A stretch of DNA of 64,000 bases from an uncultured Butyricicoccus sp. (GTDB lineage: Bacteria; Bacillota; Clostridia; Oscillospirales; Butyricicoccaceae): the NCBI GenBank assembly GCA_944384745.1, contig CALWUO010000006.1, positions 24,527-88,526 on the forward strand. The letters run 5' to 3'. Below, piece by piece: positions 45,576-53,888 of the stretch. The notes beneath the pieces are model-generated. The model was not told the origin of the DNA. It worked only from the letters and a program-made list of their open reading frames with translations, and did not search any database. How positions within the stretch are numbered: position 1 is the stretch's first letter; each line of letters begins with the position of its first letter. Position numbers and translations under genes: made by a program.

Positions 45576-46165
45576 TGGAACGTGAATTTAAATGGAAAGC
45601 AAATTCAAATGATTACAATAAAATTTTAAAGGAGTTAAACCTATCTGAAGACGAAGCCATAGAAATGAATGCTTCATATTATGATACAGCTTCTCGCTGG
45701 CTTAGAAGTCATAAAATAGCACTTCGTTTGCGTCGTGAAAATGATAAACAAGTGTGTTGCTTAAAGTTGCAAGACTCAGCACGTGATGGCTTACATGTGC
45801 ATGATGAGTTTGAATGTACTGCTGCTTCTTTGAATGATGGTCTTAATGAACTTCCAAAACACGGTGCACCTAGCGATTTATGTTCTGCACTTAAAACAGA
45901 AACATTAACTGCTGTATGTGAAACTAAATTCCATCGTCGTAGAGCCACATGGCAAACCCCAGATTTTACCGCTGAGATAGTATTTGATGATGGCGTTTTA
46001 ATCTGTCAAGATAAAGAACTGAAGTTTACTGAAATGGAATGTGAACAAAAATCAGGTAATAATATGGCGTTTGAATCTGCTTGTATGGCTATTTCTGAAA
46101 AATTTGTATTAAAGCCAGAACCTAAAAGTAAATTCTCTCGTGCTTTAGACTTAGAGCGTGCATAA
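45575..46165 (+). CDS. CYTH domain protein (triphosphate tunnel metalloenzyme)
   Basis: 196 residues. The N-terminal ExExK signature is present (E2-R-E4-F-K6 in MEREFKW), along with YYDTASRWLRSHKIALRLRRE and KLQDSARDGLHVHDEFE, then EMECEQKSG near the C-terminus; acidic and basic residues alternate along strands to form the tunnel. The family hydrolyses or binds triphosphates such as inorganic tripolyphosphate, ATP or ThTP. The start codon overlaps the proA stop by one base, so translation is coupled with proline genes, an unusual partner. The substrate is unknown. Confidence 0.88.
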   Translation: MEREFKWKANSNDYNKILKELNLSEDEAIEMNASYYDTASRWLRSHKIALRLRRENDKQVCCLKLQDSARDGLHVHDEFECTAASLNDGLNELPKHGAPSDLCSALKTETLTAVCETKFHRRRATWQTPDFTAEIVFDDGVLICQDKELKFTEMECEQKSGNNMAFESACMAISEKFVLKPEPKSKFSRALDLERA

Positions 46166-46257
46166 AACTTAAATGCTATTGTAATAATATTCATATTTTA
46201 CTTTTAAACTAAATACAGATATATTATCAAAATTTTATATATTTTTATCAGTGTTTT

Positions 46258-46287
46258 AAGCCATGGTTGAAAATCTATGGCTTTTAT
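46258..46287 (+). terminator. Intrinsic terminator of proB-proA-CYTH
   Basis: A 7-bp stem AAGCCAT/ATGGCTT (46258-46264 with 46277-46283) followed by TTATATT; it is placed just before the putP promoter. Confidence 0.65.
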
Positions 46288-46288
46288 A

Positions 46289-46317
46289 TTGCAATTTATT
46301 GTCCGTTTTAGTATAAT
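46289..46317 (+). promoter_or_regulatory. Sigma-A promoter of putP
   Basis: -35 TTGCAA (46289-46294), 17-bp spacer, -10 TATAAT (46312-46317), about 37 bases before the ATG. Confidence 0.85.
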
Positions 46318-46354
46318 AAAAGAGAATAACAATAGTTTGGGGGAGTGTAAAACA

Positions 46355-47845
46355 ATGCACGAAAAACTATGGGTTGTGATTGCCTTTGGTTGCTATCTTA
46401 TATTTATGATTTGTATAGGTATGTACTTTTATGGCAAAAACCGAACAACCACAGAATATTTTTTAGGGGGACGAAAACTCGGTTCATGGGTAGTATCAAT
46501 GTCAGCTCAGGCTTCTGATATGTCAGGTTGGCTACTTATGGGACTTCCAGGTGCTGCGTACCTCTCTGGTATATCAGCCAGTTGGATTGCAATAGGTCTT
46601 GCAATAGGTACATATCTAAACTGGTTGCTTGTTGCTAAACCTTTAAGACAATATACTAAAATCGCTGATGATGCAATAACATTACCACAATTTTTCAAAA
46701 ATCGTTTTCGTGATAAATCTGGTATGCTTTCTGTTGTGTCTGCTATTTTTATTTTAGTATTTTTCTTATTCTATACAGCGTCTGGTTTTGTAAGTGCAGC
46801 TAAACTTTTTTCATCTATATTTGGAATTGATTATATAGTTGCTTTGCTTATTGGTGCAGTCGTAGTTATTAGTTACACTTTTGCGGGCGGATTTTTTGCT
46901 GTATGCTGGACTGATTTCTTTCAAGGCATGCTAATGTTTTTCTGTGTGGTCGCTGTTCCAATAATCACTATACAAAATATTGGCGGTTGGAGCGATTTTG
47001 TAAACAATGTGAATACATTAAATCCTAATTTCTTTAGTATGCTTGTTGATGGTCAAAATAATCAACCTTATACATTTATAGGCATTATTTCTATGCTTGC
47101 ATGGGGACTTGGTTACTTTGGTCAACCTCATATTTTAATCCGTTTTATGGGTATAGAGTCACCTGCGGCTATCAAAAAATCCCGTAGAATTGCTACCGTT
47201 TGGGTGCTTATCTCTTTAACTGCCGCTGTTATGATAGGTCTTTCTGGTAGAATTTATTTAGGTGATATTTTAACCGAAAACGGTCTACAAGAAACCATTT
47301 ATATAACTATGGTTTCTAAGATTTTCCCTGTATTTATTGGCGGTATTTTCCTATCAGCAATTCTTGCTGCGATTATGTCAACCGCTGATAGTCAACTTCT
47401 TGTTACTGCTTCTGCAATAACTGAAGATTTTTATCACAACAAAATACGTCCAAATGCATCTACATCTGAACTTATGTGGGTTAGCCGTATTTGTGTTATG
47501 GTCGTTTCAATTATAGCTGTTTTAATCGCTACTGACCAAAATAGTACAGTTTTAGGGTTAGTTTCCTATGCTTGGGCTGGTTTTGGTTCAGCCTTTGGTC
47601 CTCTTGTTATTTGTTCACTGTTTTGGAAACGTGCAAATAAACAAGGTGCTATGGCTGGTATAATTGTGGGCGGTCTTACATCTATTATCTGGGCACAGCT
47701 TTCTGGCGGCATTTTTGACCTTTATGAAATCGTTCCAGGCTTTGTATTTAGCTTGCTTGCAATCATTATTGTAAGTTTACTTACTAAAGCTCCTGAAACC
47801 GAAATTTTAAATGAATTCGACAAATATCGTTCATGTGAGGACTAA
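46355..47845 (+). CDS. putP: Sodium/proline symporter (SSS family)
   Basis: The start at 46355 (MHEKLWVVIA) has GGGGGAG upstream; the longer frame crosses the promoter. 496 residues, about 13 transmembrane helices. Family motifs: TTEYFLGGRKLGSWVVSMSAQASDMSGWLLMGLPG (in parts; sodium/substrate site in helices 1-2), GLGYFGQPHILIRFM and STADSQLLVTASAITEDFY. It imports proline with sodium. Close to proBA but with its own promoter; it may therefore be separately regulated. The next gene follows after 70 bases. Confidence 0.95.
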   Translation: MHEKLWVVIAFGCYLIFMICIGMYFYGKNRTTTEYFLGGRKLGSWVVSMSAQASDMSGWLLMGLPGAAYLSGISASWIAIGLAIGTYLNWLLVAKPLRQYTKIADDAITLPQFFKNRFRDKSGMLSVVSAIFILVFFLFYTASGFVSAAKLFSSIFGIDYIVALLIGAVVVISYTFAGGFFAVCWTDFFQGMLMFFCVVAVPIITIQNIGGWSDFVNNVNTLNPNFFSMLVDGQNNQPYTFIGIISMLAWGLGYFGQPHILIRFMGIESPAAIKKSRRIATVWVLISLTAAVMIGLSGRIYLGDILTENGLQETIYITMVSKIFPVFIGGIFLSAILAAIMSTADSQLLVTASAITEDFYHNKIRPNASTSELMWVSRICVMVVSIIAVLIATDQNSTVLGLVSYAWAGFGSAFGPLVICSLFWKRANKQGAMAGIIVGGLTSIIWAQLSGGIFDLYEIVPGFVFSLLAIIIVSLLTKAPETEILNEFDKYRSCED

Positions 47846-47915
47846 ATAAGCTTTGTTCTGTGCCATTATTGTATTAAATCCACCTTATGTCATGTCAAAC
47901 AAAGGAGAATTACTC

Positions 47916-48146
47916 ATGAAACAAAAAGCTGTTATTGACCGTTTTGAAGGTGAATTTGTTGTTCTGGAACTTGATAATGGTGACTACATCAATATACCAC
48001 GTAAAAACTGTCCTGAAATGGCTGGTGAAGGTATGGTTGTCTTATATGAAAACGACCGAATAATCTCAATAGACACAGAAGAAACTGCACGTCGTGATTA
48101 TGATTTTAAAGTACGTTTTGAGCGTATTTTAGGTTGTAACAAATAA
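47916..48146 (+). CDS. DUF3006 family protein
   Basis: The start at 47916 (MKQKAVIDRFEG) has AAAGGAGA 6-10 bases upstream; 76 residues. The VIDRFEGEFVVLELDNGDYINIPRKNCP segment, read in parts, matches DUF3006, a short beta-rich domain of unknown function that is common in Firmicutes, often near metallo-beta-lactamase or competence genes. No signal peptide. It probably shares the putP transcript. A 7-base Spo0A-like TTCGACA lies in the end of putP, likely by chance. Confidence 0.8.
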   Translation: MKQKAVIDRFEGEFVVLELDNGDYINIPRKNCPEMAGEGMVVLYENDRIISIDTEETARRDYDFKVRFERILGCNK

Positions 48147-48193
48147 CTTTATCTAAATTAAAATTAAAAATATAAAAAAGGAAGATGAAACCA

Positions 48194-49453
48194 ATGCAGA
48201 AAAAACCATTTGTAACACTTTCTCAAGTGGAAGAAATGACAAAAAAATATCCTACACCTTTTCATTTATATGACGAAAAGGCAATACGTGAAAATGCTCG
48301 TAAAGTAAAAGCAGCATTTGCATGGAATAAAGGTTTTAAAGAGTATTTTGCTGTAAAAGCTACTCCAAACCCTAGAATTCTTCAAATTTTAAAAGAAGAG
48401 GGTTTCGGTGCTGATTGTTCAAGCTATACTGAGCTTTTAATGAGTGATGCTGTTGGTCTAAATGGTCATAACATTATGTTCTCATCTAATGTTACACCAG
48501 CAGAGGATTTTGAACTTGCAGCAAAGCTTGGTGCAATTATCAACTTTGATGATATCACTCATATTGATTTTTATGAAAAAATCGCTCCATTTCAGGAGAC
48601 TATGTCTTGTCGTTTTAACCCAGGTGGAGATTTTAAAATTGATAATGAGATTATGGACTGCCCACAGGAAGCTAAATATGGTATGACACGCCCTCAGCTT
48701 ACAGAAGCTTTTCTAAAGCTAAAGGAAAAAGGCGTTAAACATTTTGGTATACATGCATTTTTAGCATCTAATACCGTTGCAAATGAATATTATCCTGTAC
48801 TTGCTCGTATTCTATTTAAAACCGCTGTTGAACTACAAAAGGAAACTGGTGTTCATATTGCATTTGTAAATCTATCTGGTGGTGTTGGTGTTCCTTACCG
48901 TCCAGACCAAAAACCAAACGATATTATGGCTATTGGTGAAGGTGTTCGCAAGGCATATGAAGAAGTGCTTGTGCCTGCTGGTATGGACGATGTTGCTATT
49001 TATACTGAGCTTGGAAGATTTATTCTTGCTCCTTATGGCTGTTTAATTACTAAATGCGTTCATCAAAAGCACACCCACAAGGAATATATCGGCTGTGATG
49101 CTTGTGCGGCAAACCTTATGCGTCCTGCAATGTATGGTGCTTATCATCACATCACCGTTCTTGGTAAAGAAGATGCACCATGTGACCATAAATATGATGT
49201 GACTGGTGGTTTATGTGAAAATAATGATAAATTTGCTATTGACCGCATGCTTCCAGAAATAAATATTGGCGATTACTTAGTAATTCATGATACTGGTGCT
49301 CATGGTTTTGCTATGGGTTATAATTACAATGGTAAACTTCGCTCTGCTGAAGTTCTTCTAAAAGAAGATGGCTCAACAGAACTAATACGCCGTGCAGAAC
49401 GTCCAGAAGACTATTTTGCAACACTTGATGTAACTGGCGTTTTCAACAAGTAA
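48194..49453 (+). CDS. lysA: Diaminopimelate decarboxylase
   Basis: The ATG at 48194 (MQKKPFVTLS) has AAGGAAG with a workable spacing; the ATG at 48185 is too close to it. 419 residues, fold type III PLP enzyme: the Schiff-base lysine in YFAVKATPNP, NLSGGVGVPYRPDQ, TELGRFILAPYG, the inter-subunit GCDACAANLMRPAMYGAYHH (in parts) and TGGLCENNDKF. It makes lysine from meso-diaminopimelate. The form is the Clostridia/Bacteroidetes variant with CDACAANLMRP. It stands without other lysine genes; a terminator follows. Confidence 0.9.
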   Translation: MQKKPFVTLSQVEEMTKKYPTPFHLYDEKAIRENARKVKAAFAWNKGFKEYFAVKATPNPRILQILKEEGFGADCSSYTELLMSDAVGLNGHNIMFSSNVTPAEDFELAAKLGAIINFDDITHIDFYEKIAPFQETMSCRFNPGGDFKIDNEIMDCPQEAKYGMTRPQLTEAFLKLKEKGVKHFGIHAFLASNTVANEYYPVLARILFKTAVELQKETGVHIAFVNLSGGVGVPYRPDQKPNDIMAIGEGVRKAYEEVLVPAGMDDVAIYTELGRFILAPYGCLITKCVHQKHTHKEYIGCDACAANLMRPAMYGAYHHITVLGKEDAPCDHKYDVTGGLCENNDKFAIDRMLPEINIGDYLVIHDTGAHGFAMGYNYNGKLRSAEVLLKEDGSTELIRRAERPEDYFATLDVTGVFNK

Positions 49454-49470
49454 TTTAAAATCTTATTTTA

Positions 49471-49512
49471 AAAGACTGTGTATACAGATTTACTGTTACA
49501 TGGTCTTTTTTA
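49471..49512 (+). terminator. Intrinsic terminator of lysA
   Basis: A 12-bp stem with two G-T wobbles (49471-49482 with 49497-49508) followed by TTTT. Confidence 0.75.
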
Positions 49513-49681
49513 TGTGTTTTTTTGGTGCTTTTTGTAGAATAATATAAATATTTGCAAGCTTTTTTTGCTCATATTACAATAAATTTGTGTTTTACTCTTT
49601 TCATTTGGCTATAAAAGTGTTATACTTATCGTATCATTGATTTACCATGTCTATCTGGTGAATTGGAAAGGAGTTCATTCA

Positions 49682-50158
49682 ATGGGTTTTTTTGACAACC
49701 TGCGTAATGCTTGGAATAGTTTCACTGGTAATAATTATGATGATGAATATGAAGATGATATTACTTATAATCAAAACATATATTCAGGAGTCAATATGAG
49801 TTCTTCTGCCCCTGATTATTCATATTATGAACAGTCCTATCAACAACAATATGAACAACAACCAGAAGAAACTATTGACCCTGTTTTAAATAAAGATGAA
49901 AACATAGTTAGTGAGATTGCTATGGTCAGACCTAGTGATATTGAAGCTGTTCGTGATGCCGCAACTCATCTAATTAAAAACCGTGCTGTTGTTCTTAGTC
50001 TAAAAAACACAGAATCAAATCTTGCTCGTCGTTGGTTAGATTTTCTCGGTGGAGCTACATACGCAGTTAATGGCAAAATCAACCGTATTGCACCTTATAC
50101 TTATTTATTAACACCAAAAGGTGTAGAGTTGGTTTCTGGTTTTGAAACTGAGGCTTAA
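49682..50158 (+). CDS. sepF: Cell division protein SepF
   Basis: The start at 49682 (MGFFDNLRNA) has GAAAGGAG upstream; 158 residues. The N-terminal amphipathic membrane-binding helix (MGFFDNLRNAWNSF), an acidic, Tyr/Gln-rich linker (about 15-75) and the C-terminal SepF core domain (about 75-155; MVRPSDIEAVRDAATHLIKNRAVVLSL, LARRWLDFLGGATYAVNG) are visible. It polymerises and ties FtsZ to the membrane. It is usually next to ylmE/ylmG/divIVA; here it stands alone. Confidence 0.95.
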   Translation: MGFFDNLRNAWNSFTGNNYDDEYEDDITYNQNIYSGVNMSSSAPDYSYYEQSYQQQYEQQPEETIDPVLNKDENIVSEIAMVRPSDIEAVRDAATHLIKNRAVVLSLKNTESNLARRWLDFLGGATYAVNGKINRIAPYTYLLTPKGVELVSGFETEA

Positions 50159-50194
50159 TCTATTCACCAGACTTTTTTTATTGCAAAATTTTAA

Positions 50195-50229
50195 CCTTGT
50201 AGAATTTTTTATCTACAAGGCTTTTTTTT
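50195..50229. terminator. Bidirectional terminator between sepF and ispF
   Basis: A perfect 9-bp stem CCTTGTAGA/TCTACAAGG (50195-50203 with 50212-50220) with eight T residues downstream of sepF; the opposite strand has a weaker T-rich tract. Confidence 0.85.
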
Positions 50230-50695
50230 ACTCTATTATACACACTGCATGCACTGCTATTCCCTGTTCTGCTCCAGTAAATCCTAATTTTTCTTCTGTT
50301 GTCGCTTTTACACTTATATCATTAACTGGGATTTCAAGTGCATTTGCTATATTTTCTCGCATTTTCAAAATATGTGGTGACATTTTAGGTGCTTGTGCTA
50401 TTATAGTCGAATCTATATTGACTATTTTATAACCCTTTTCATATAATTTTGTCTTAACTATTTTCATAAGTTCAAGACTATTTGCACCCTTAAAACTATC
50501 ATCATTATCTGGAAATAGTTTTCCTATATCTCCCATTGCAGACGCTCCTAAAAGTGCGTCCATTATTGCATGTGAAAGTACATCTGCATCACTATGTCCT
50601 AACAAACCCGTTTTATGTGGAATATCTACACCACCTAATATGCATTTTCTGCCCTCTACCAGCTTATGTACATCATATCCATGACCTATTCTCAT
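50228..50695 (-). CDS. ispF: 2-C-methyl-D-erythritol 2,4-cyclodiphosphate synthase
   Basis: 155 residues. [12 protein letters not shown] carries the zinc-binding Asp and His; [18 protein letters not shown] the third ligand; and [25 protein letters not shown] the C-terminal signature. It forms the cyclic diphosphate in the MEP isoprenoid pathway. It lies 5 bases after ispD. With ispD and the DXS-like gene, three MEP steps appear in this window. Confidence 0.98.
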   Translation of the reverse strand: MRIGHGYDVHKLVEGRKCILGGVDIPHKTGLLGHSDADVLSHAIMDALLGASAMGDIGKLFPDNDDSFKGANSLELMKIVKTKLYEKGYKIVNIDSTIIAQAPKMSPHILKMRENIANALEIPVNDISVKATTEEKLGFTGAEQGIAVHAVCIIE

Positions 50696-50700
50696 ACTTT

Positions 50701-51399
50701 TTAAACCTCCTTTAATAAGGTCTGTGCAAGCTCTATATCTTCTGGTGTTGTGATTTTTATATTTTTATAGTCACCCCTGCTGACATATACAGATACACCT
50801 AAATATTCAACCGCTGCACAATCATCTGTTAATGATAAATTTTTATCTTTTGCGTTTTCAAGTGCTTTTTTTATTATATCACTTTTAAAAATTTGAGGGG
50901 TTTGAACCGCTGCTATACTATCTCTTTTTATATCACCTATAATAAAGCCATTTTCAATTCGCTTTATACTGTCCTTACATGGCACAAGTGGAGCTGCTGC
51001 ACCATAATTTATAGCATCATTTATAACATTTGTTATGATATCCTGTGAAACAAGTGGTCTAGCCGCATCATGTATTGCTATAAATTCGCTTTTATCTGAA
51101 CATGCTTTTACACCACAAAGAACTGACTCGGTTCTGGTTTGTCCTCCACGCACAATTTGACTTACTTTGCTTATAGAAAAACTTTTACAAAGCTCTGCGT
51201 AACCTAAAATATCACATTCTCTACAAACGACTATTATTTCATCTATATTTTCATTATTTTGAAAGCTTAAAAGCGTTCTTGCAAGCACTGGTATGTCATC
51301 AATTAAAAGCAATAATTTATTTATATCCTCGCCCATTCTGCTTGATGAACCTGCTGCTGGTATTACAGCCGATACAAAAGGTTTTTCCTTTTTTTTCAT
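50701..51399 (-). CDS. ispD: 2-C-methyl-D-erythritol 4-phosphate cytidylyltransferase
   Basis: The start at 51399 ([11 protein letters not shown]) has AAGGAGGG 6 bases upstream; a GTG at 51405 is within the spacer. 232 residues. Nucleotidyltransferase motifs: [33 protein letters not shown], [20 protein letters not shown], and [11 protein letters not shown]. It adds CMP to MEP. It lies 25 bases after the M50 protease gene and 5 before ispF. Confidence 0.96.
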   Translation of the reverse strand: MKKKEKPFVSAVIPAAGSSSRMGEDINKLLLLIDDIPVLARTLLSFQNNENIDEIIVVCRECDILGYAELCKSFSISKVSQIVRGGQTRTESVLCGVKACSDKSEFIAIHDAARPLVSQDIITNVINDAINYGAAAPLVPCKDSIKRIENGFIIGDIKRDSIAAVQTPQIFKSDIIKKALENAKDKNLSLTDDCAAVEYLGVSVYVSRGDYKNIKITTPEDIELAQTLLKEV

Positions 51400-51424
51400 A
51401 TACACCCTCCTTTTTGATTATATA

Positions 51425-51967
51425 TTATCTGATTTTTTTTAATTTTGCAATATCATCAGCATTAAACCATAATACACATACAAAAAGCATTAAACTTATG
51501 CCTTTACCATAAATAACAAGAAAAATTGCAAATAAAGTTATAATTATTTTTATAATAACACTTATAAAACTATAATTTTTAAAAATAAGCATTGCCACTG
51601 TCCCACCATCTAATGGCATAACAGGAATTAAATTTACTGTGCTTAAAATCAAGTTTGCACCTGAAAATGTAAAAAAGCCCAACTTTGCAGATATATAAGC
51701 CGCTATAAACCCCATAAATGGACCAGATAATGCTATTATAATATCTTTTACCTTGCTTTCATAATTATGATATTTTATAACTCCACCAAACACTGTAAAT
51801 TTTATTCTAATTATCTTGCATTTGCATAATATAATAGCTATTAAATGCCCTATTTCATGCAATAATGCGGCAAATAAAAACATAATTGTAAGCATAGTTG
51901 TATCTAACAACAATGCCGCTATAATAATTATTAAAACCGAGTCAGAAACTTCTATACGCCCACTCAA
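51425..51967 (-). CDS. M50 site-2 protease-like protein, SpoIVFB-like
   Basis: 180 residues, about six transmembrane helices. The zinc motif HEIGH is in LLHEIGHLIAI (H37, H41), and the second ligand motif NLIPVMPLDGG (Asp) is near residues 113-125. This is the intramembrane-cleaving M50 family; SpoIVFB processes pro-sigma-K in the sporulating mother cell of Bacillus. The assignment to SpoIVFB rests on the neighbouring M23 gene that overlaps it by four bases (like spoIVFA-spoIVFB). Whether this organism sporulates is unknown from the window. Confidence 0.85.
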   Translation of the reverse strand: MSGRIEVSDSVLIIIIAALLLDTTMLTIMFLFAALLHEIGHLIAIILCKCKIIRIKFTVFGGVIKYHNYESKVKDIIIALSGPFMGFIAAYISAKLGFFTFSGANLILSTVNLIPVMPLDGGTVAMLIFKNYSFISVIIKIIITLFAIFLVIYGKGISLMLFVCVLWFNADDIAKLKKIR

Positions 51968-52707
51968 TATAAAACATAATGTGATGGGTCTAATATTTTA
52001 CCATCACGCCAAACTTCAAAGTGCAAGTGGTTTCCTGTTGCAACTCCTGTTGCACCTACTTCTGCAATTTTATCACCCGCTTTAACCTTATCACCTTGTT
52101 TTGCAGTAATCTTGCTGCAATGTGCATAGAGAGTTGAAAAACCATCTGCATGGTCTACTATAATATAATTTCCATAGCTATCACTTGTTCCACTTTCTCT
52201 AACTGTACCATCTGCAAAACTTAAAATTTCCTCTCCTTTGTCTGCACCTATATCTAAACCATAATGAAAACTTTGTTCACCATTTACAGGGTGTATACGC
52301 TCGCCAAAATCAGATGTTTTTACTCCATCTACTGGTTTACAGCTTTCAAACCCTAAAACATAGGTTGTTATGTCTTCTTCTTTTGGAAAGTTTGATTGCT
52401 CCCTTGATGAAAGTAAATCCTCTGCAAATGGTGCTTCTGCATAAACCATTGCAGTGTTATCATCAGATTTATTAAATACTGAAAAAACCGCTTGTAAATC
52501 TCCATTTTCAAAGGTCTGTCCTGCTGCCTCAACCACTTGTTTAGCAGATATTCCACCATTTAATGCATCTATAATTTTTGTTTTTAAATTATCTGCCCAA
52601 GGTTCATTTGATGTTTTTATTAAAACTGCACCTAAAAGTAAACCTGCGGAAAGTAATATCTTTACGTCCCGCAGGGTGATTTTATCGGTATTTTTTACAC
52701 CTGCCAT
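51964..52707 (-). CDS. M23 (LytM) domain membrane protein, SpoIVFA-like
   Basis: 247 residues: a short cytoplasmic tail, one transmembrane helix (about 16-30), a linker (about 35-135) and an M23 domain (about 140-245). Zinc ligands look intact: FHYGLDIG (HxxxD), YAHCSKI and HLHFEVW. In Bacillus SpoIVFA the M23 domain is degenerate and acts as a clamp on SpoIVFB, so an intact one here could be an active endopeptidase or a docking module. The ATG has AAGGAGTGA upstream. It overlaps the M50 gene by four bases and starts the operon M23-M50-ispD-ispF. Confidence 0.85.
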   Translation of the reverse strand: MAGVKNTDKITLRDVKILLSAGLLLGAVLIKTSNEPWADNLKTKIIDALNGGISAKQVVEAAGQTFENGDLQAVFSVFNKSDDNTAMVYAEAPFAEDLLSSREQSNFPKEEDITTYVLGFESCKPVDGVKTSDFGERIHPVNGEQSFHYGLDIGADKGEEILSFADGTVRESGTSDSYGNYIIVDHADGFSTLYAHCSKITAKQGDKVKAGDKIAEVGATGVATGNHLHFEVWRDGKILDPSHYVLY

Positions 52708-52775
52708 TTATACTCACTCCTTAAAGAATTTTTGAGTTTACATAAATATATGCAAAGTGTAAATTTAAAATTCTA

Positions 52776-53888
52776 TTATTTTAAAATAAAGTATCCCATT
52801 AGATTTACACCTAAAAATATTATATTTGCAAGTGTAAAATATAATAAATATCGTTTTGTGTATTTTGGTATCTCTTTTACAACATATTTATATGAAATTA
52901 AACTTGCCATAGATGCTATAAGAGTTCCAAGCCCTCCAAGATTGCTTCCTACTAAAAGAGTGTCCCAATGGTCAGTAAAACCTGAAAGCAATAAAACTGC
53001 TGGAACATTACTTATAACTTGACTTGCACCAATTACAGTTACAAAATCATTTCTATTAAGTAAACTTTGTACTGCATTATAGAAAAATTGTGTTCTTCCC
53101 ATATTTCCTACAAACACAAAAAAGCCCATAAAAGTTAAAAGTAAAGTGTAATCTACATTAAGTAATGTTTTTCTATCAAAAATTAAAATAGCCAATATCA
53201 TAATTATAACAAGCATATAAAGCTCTATAAGCTTAGCTATTGTCAAAAGGCATAAAACAAATAATATAGCATACATCACAAGCAGTTTTACGCTTGAACA
53301 TTTTGTACGCTCCAAGTCCAATGCATCTTCAAGCATTATATTTTTTCTACTTGCTATAAATAAAGCTATCATTGCAAAAGAAATAATACCATATGGCAAC
53401 ATTATATGTATGAACTTTAAAAAGTTCATACCCGACTGTGCATATAAATATAAATTTTGAGGATTTCCTATTGGTGTAAGCATACTTCCAAGATTGGCGG
53501 CTATTGTTTGCATAACTACAACAGGTATTACTTCACGCATAAGCCCTGCCATTTTTAAAACCTGAAGTGAAAAAGGCACAAATGTTATAAGTGCTACATC
53601 ATTTGTAATTGCCATACTTGAAAAAAAACATAATAAAATTAAAACCGCTTCAAGCTGTCGTTTATTTTTAACTCTGAGCAACATACATTCACCAAGACTT
53701 CTAAAAAAGCCTAGTTTTTCCAGCCCTGCCATAACTGCCATAAGTGAAAATAGTAAACCTATTGTATGCCAATCTATATATTCCCCATAAAGTTTATCTG
53801 GTTTTACAAAAAACATTGAAATTATAGCAAGCACCCATGATATAACAAGCAATGCTTCTTGTCTTAACCATGCAATTATTTTTTTCAT
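52776..53888 (-). CDS. SLC13/ArsB-like ion-transporter superfamily permease
   Basis: 370 residues, about ten transmembrane helices. The motif region AITNDVALITFVPF and TIAANLGSMLTPIGNPQNLYLY (in parts) is typical of the ion-transporter superfamily that includes ArsB, NhaD and citrate/dicarboxylate carriers; the second half has FVGNMGRTQ and ISNVPAVLLLSG. The substrate cannot be told. It is slightly shorter than ArsB. The start overlaps the upstream MATE stop by four bases (ATGA), so the two are cotranscribed. Confidence 0.82.
   Translation of the reverse strand: MKKIIAWLRQEALLVISWVLAIISMFFVKPDKLYGEYIDWHTIGLLFSLMAVMAGLEKLGFFRSLGECMLLRVKNKRQLEAVLILLCFFSSMAITNDVALITFVPFSLQVLKMAGLMREVIPVVVMQTIAANLGSMLTPIGNPQNLYLYAQSGMNFLKFIHIMLPYGIISFAMIALFIASRKNIMLEDALDLERTKCSSVKLLVMYAILFVLCLLTIAKLIELYMLVIIMILAILIFDRKTLLNVDYTLLLTFMGFFVFVGNMGRTQFFYNAVQSLLNRNDFVTVIGASQVISNVPAVLLLSGFTDHWDTLLVGSNLGGLGTLIASMASLISYKYVVKEIPKYTKRYLLYFTLANIIFLGVNLMGYFILK

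Noticed and set aside
47816..47824. TTCGACA as a second Spo0A box upstream of the DUF3006 gene
   Set aside because: It lies in coding sequence of putP and a 7-base match is expected by chance.
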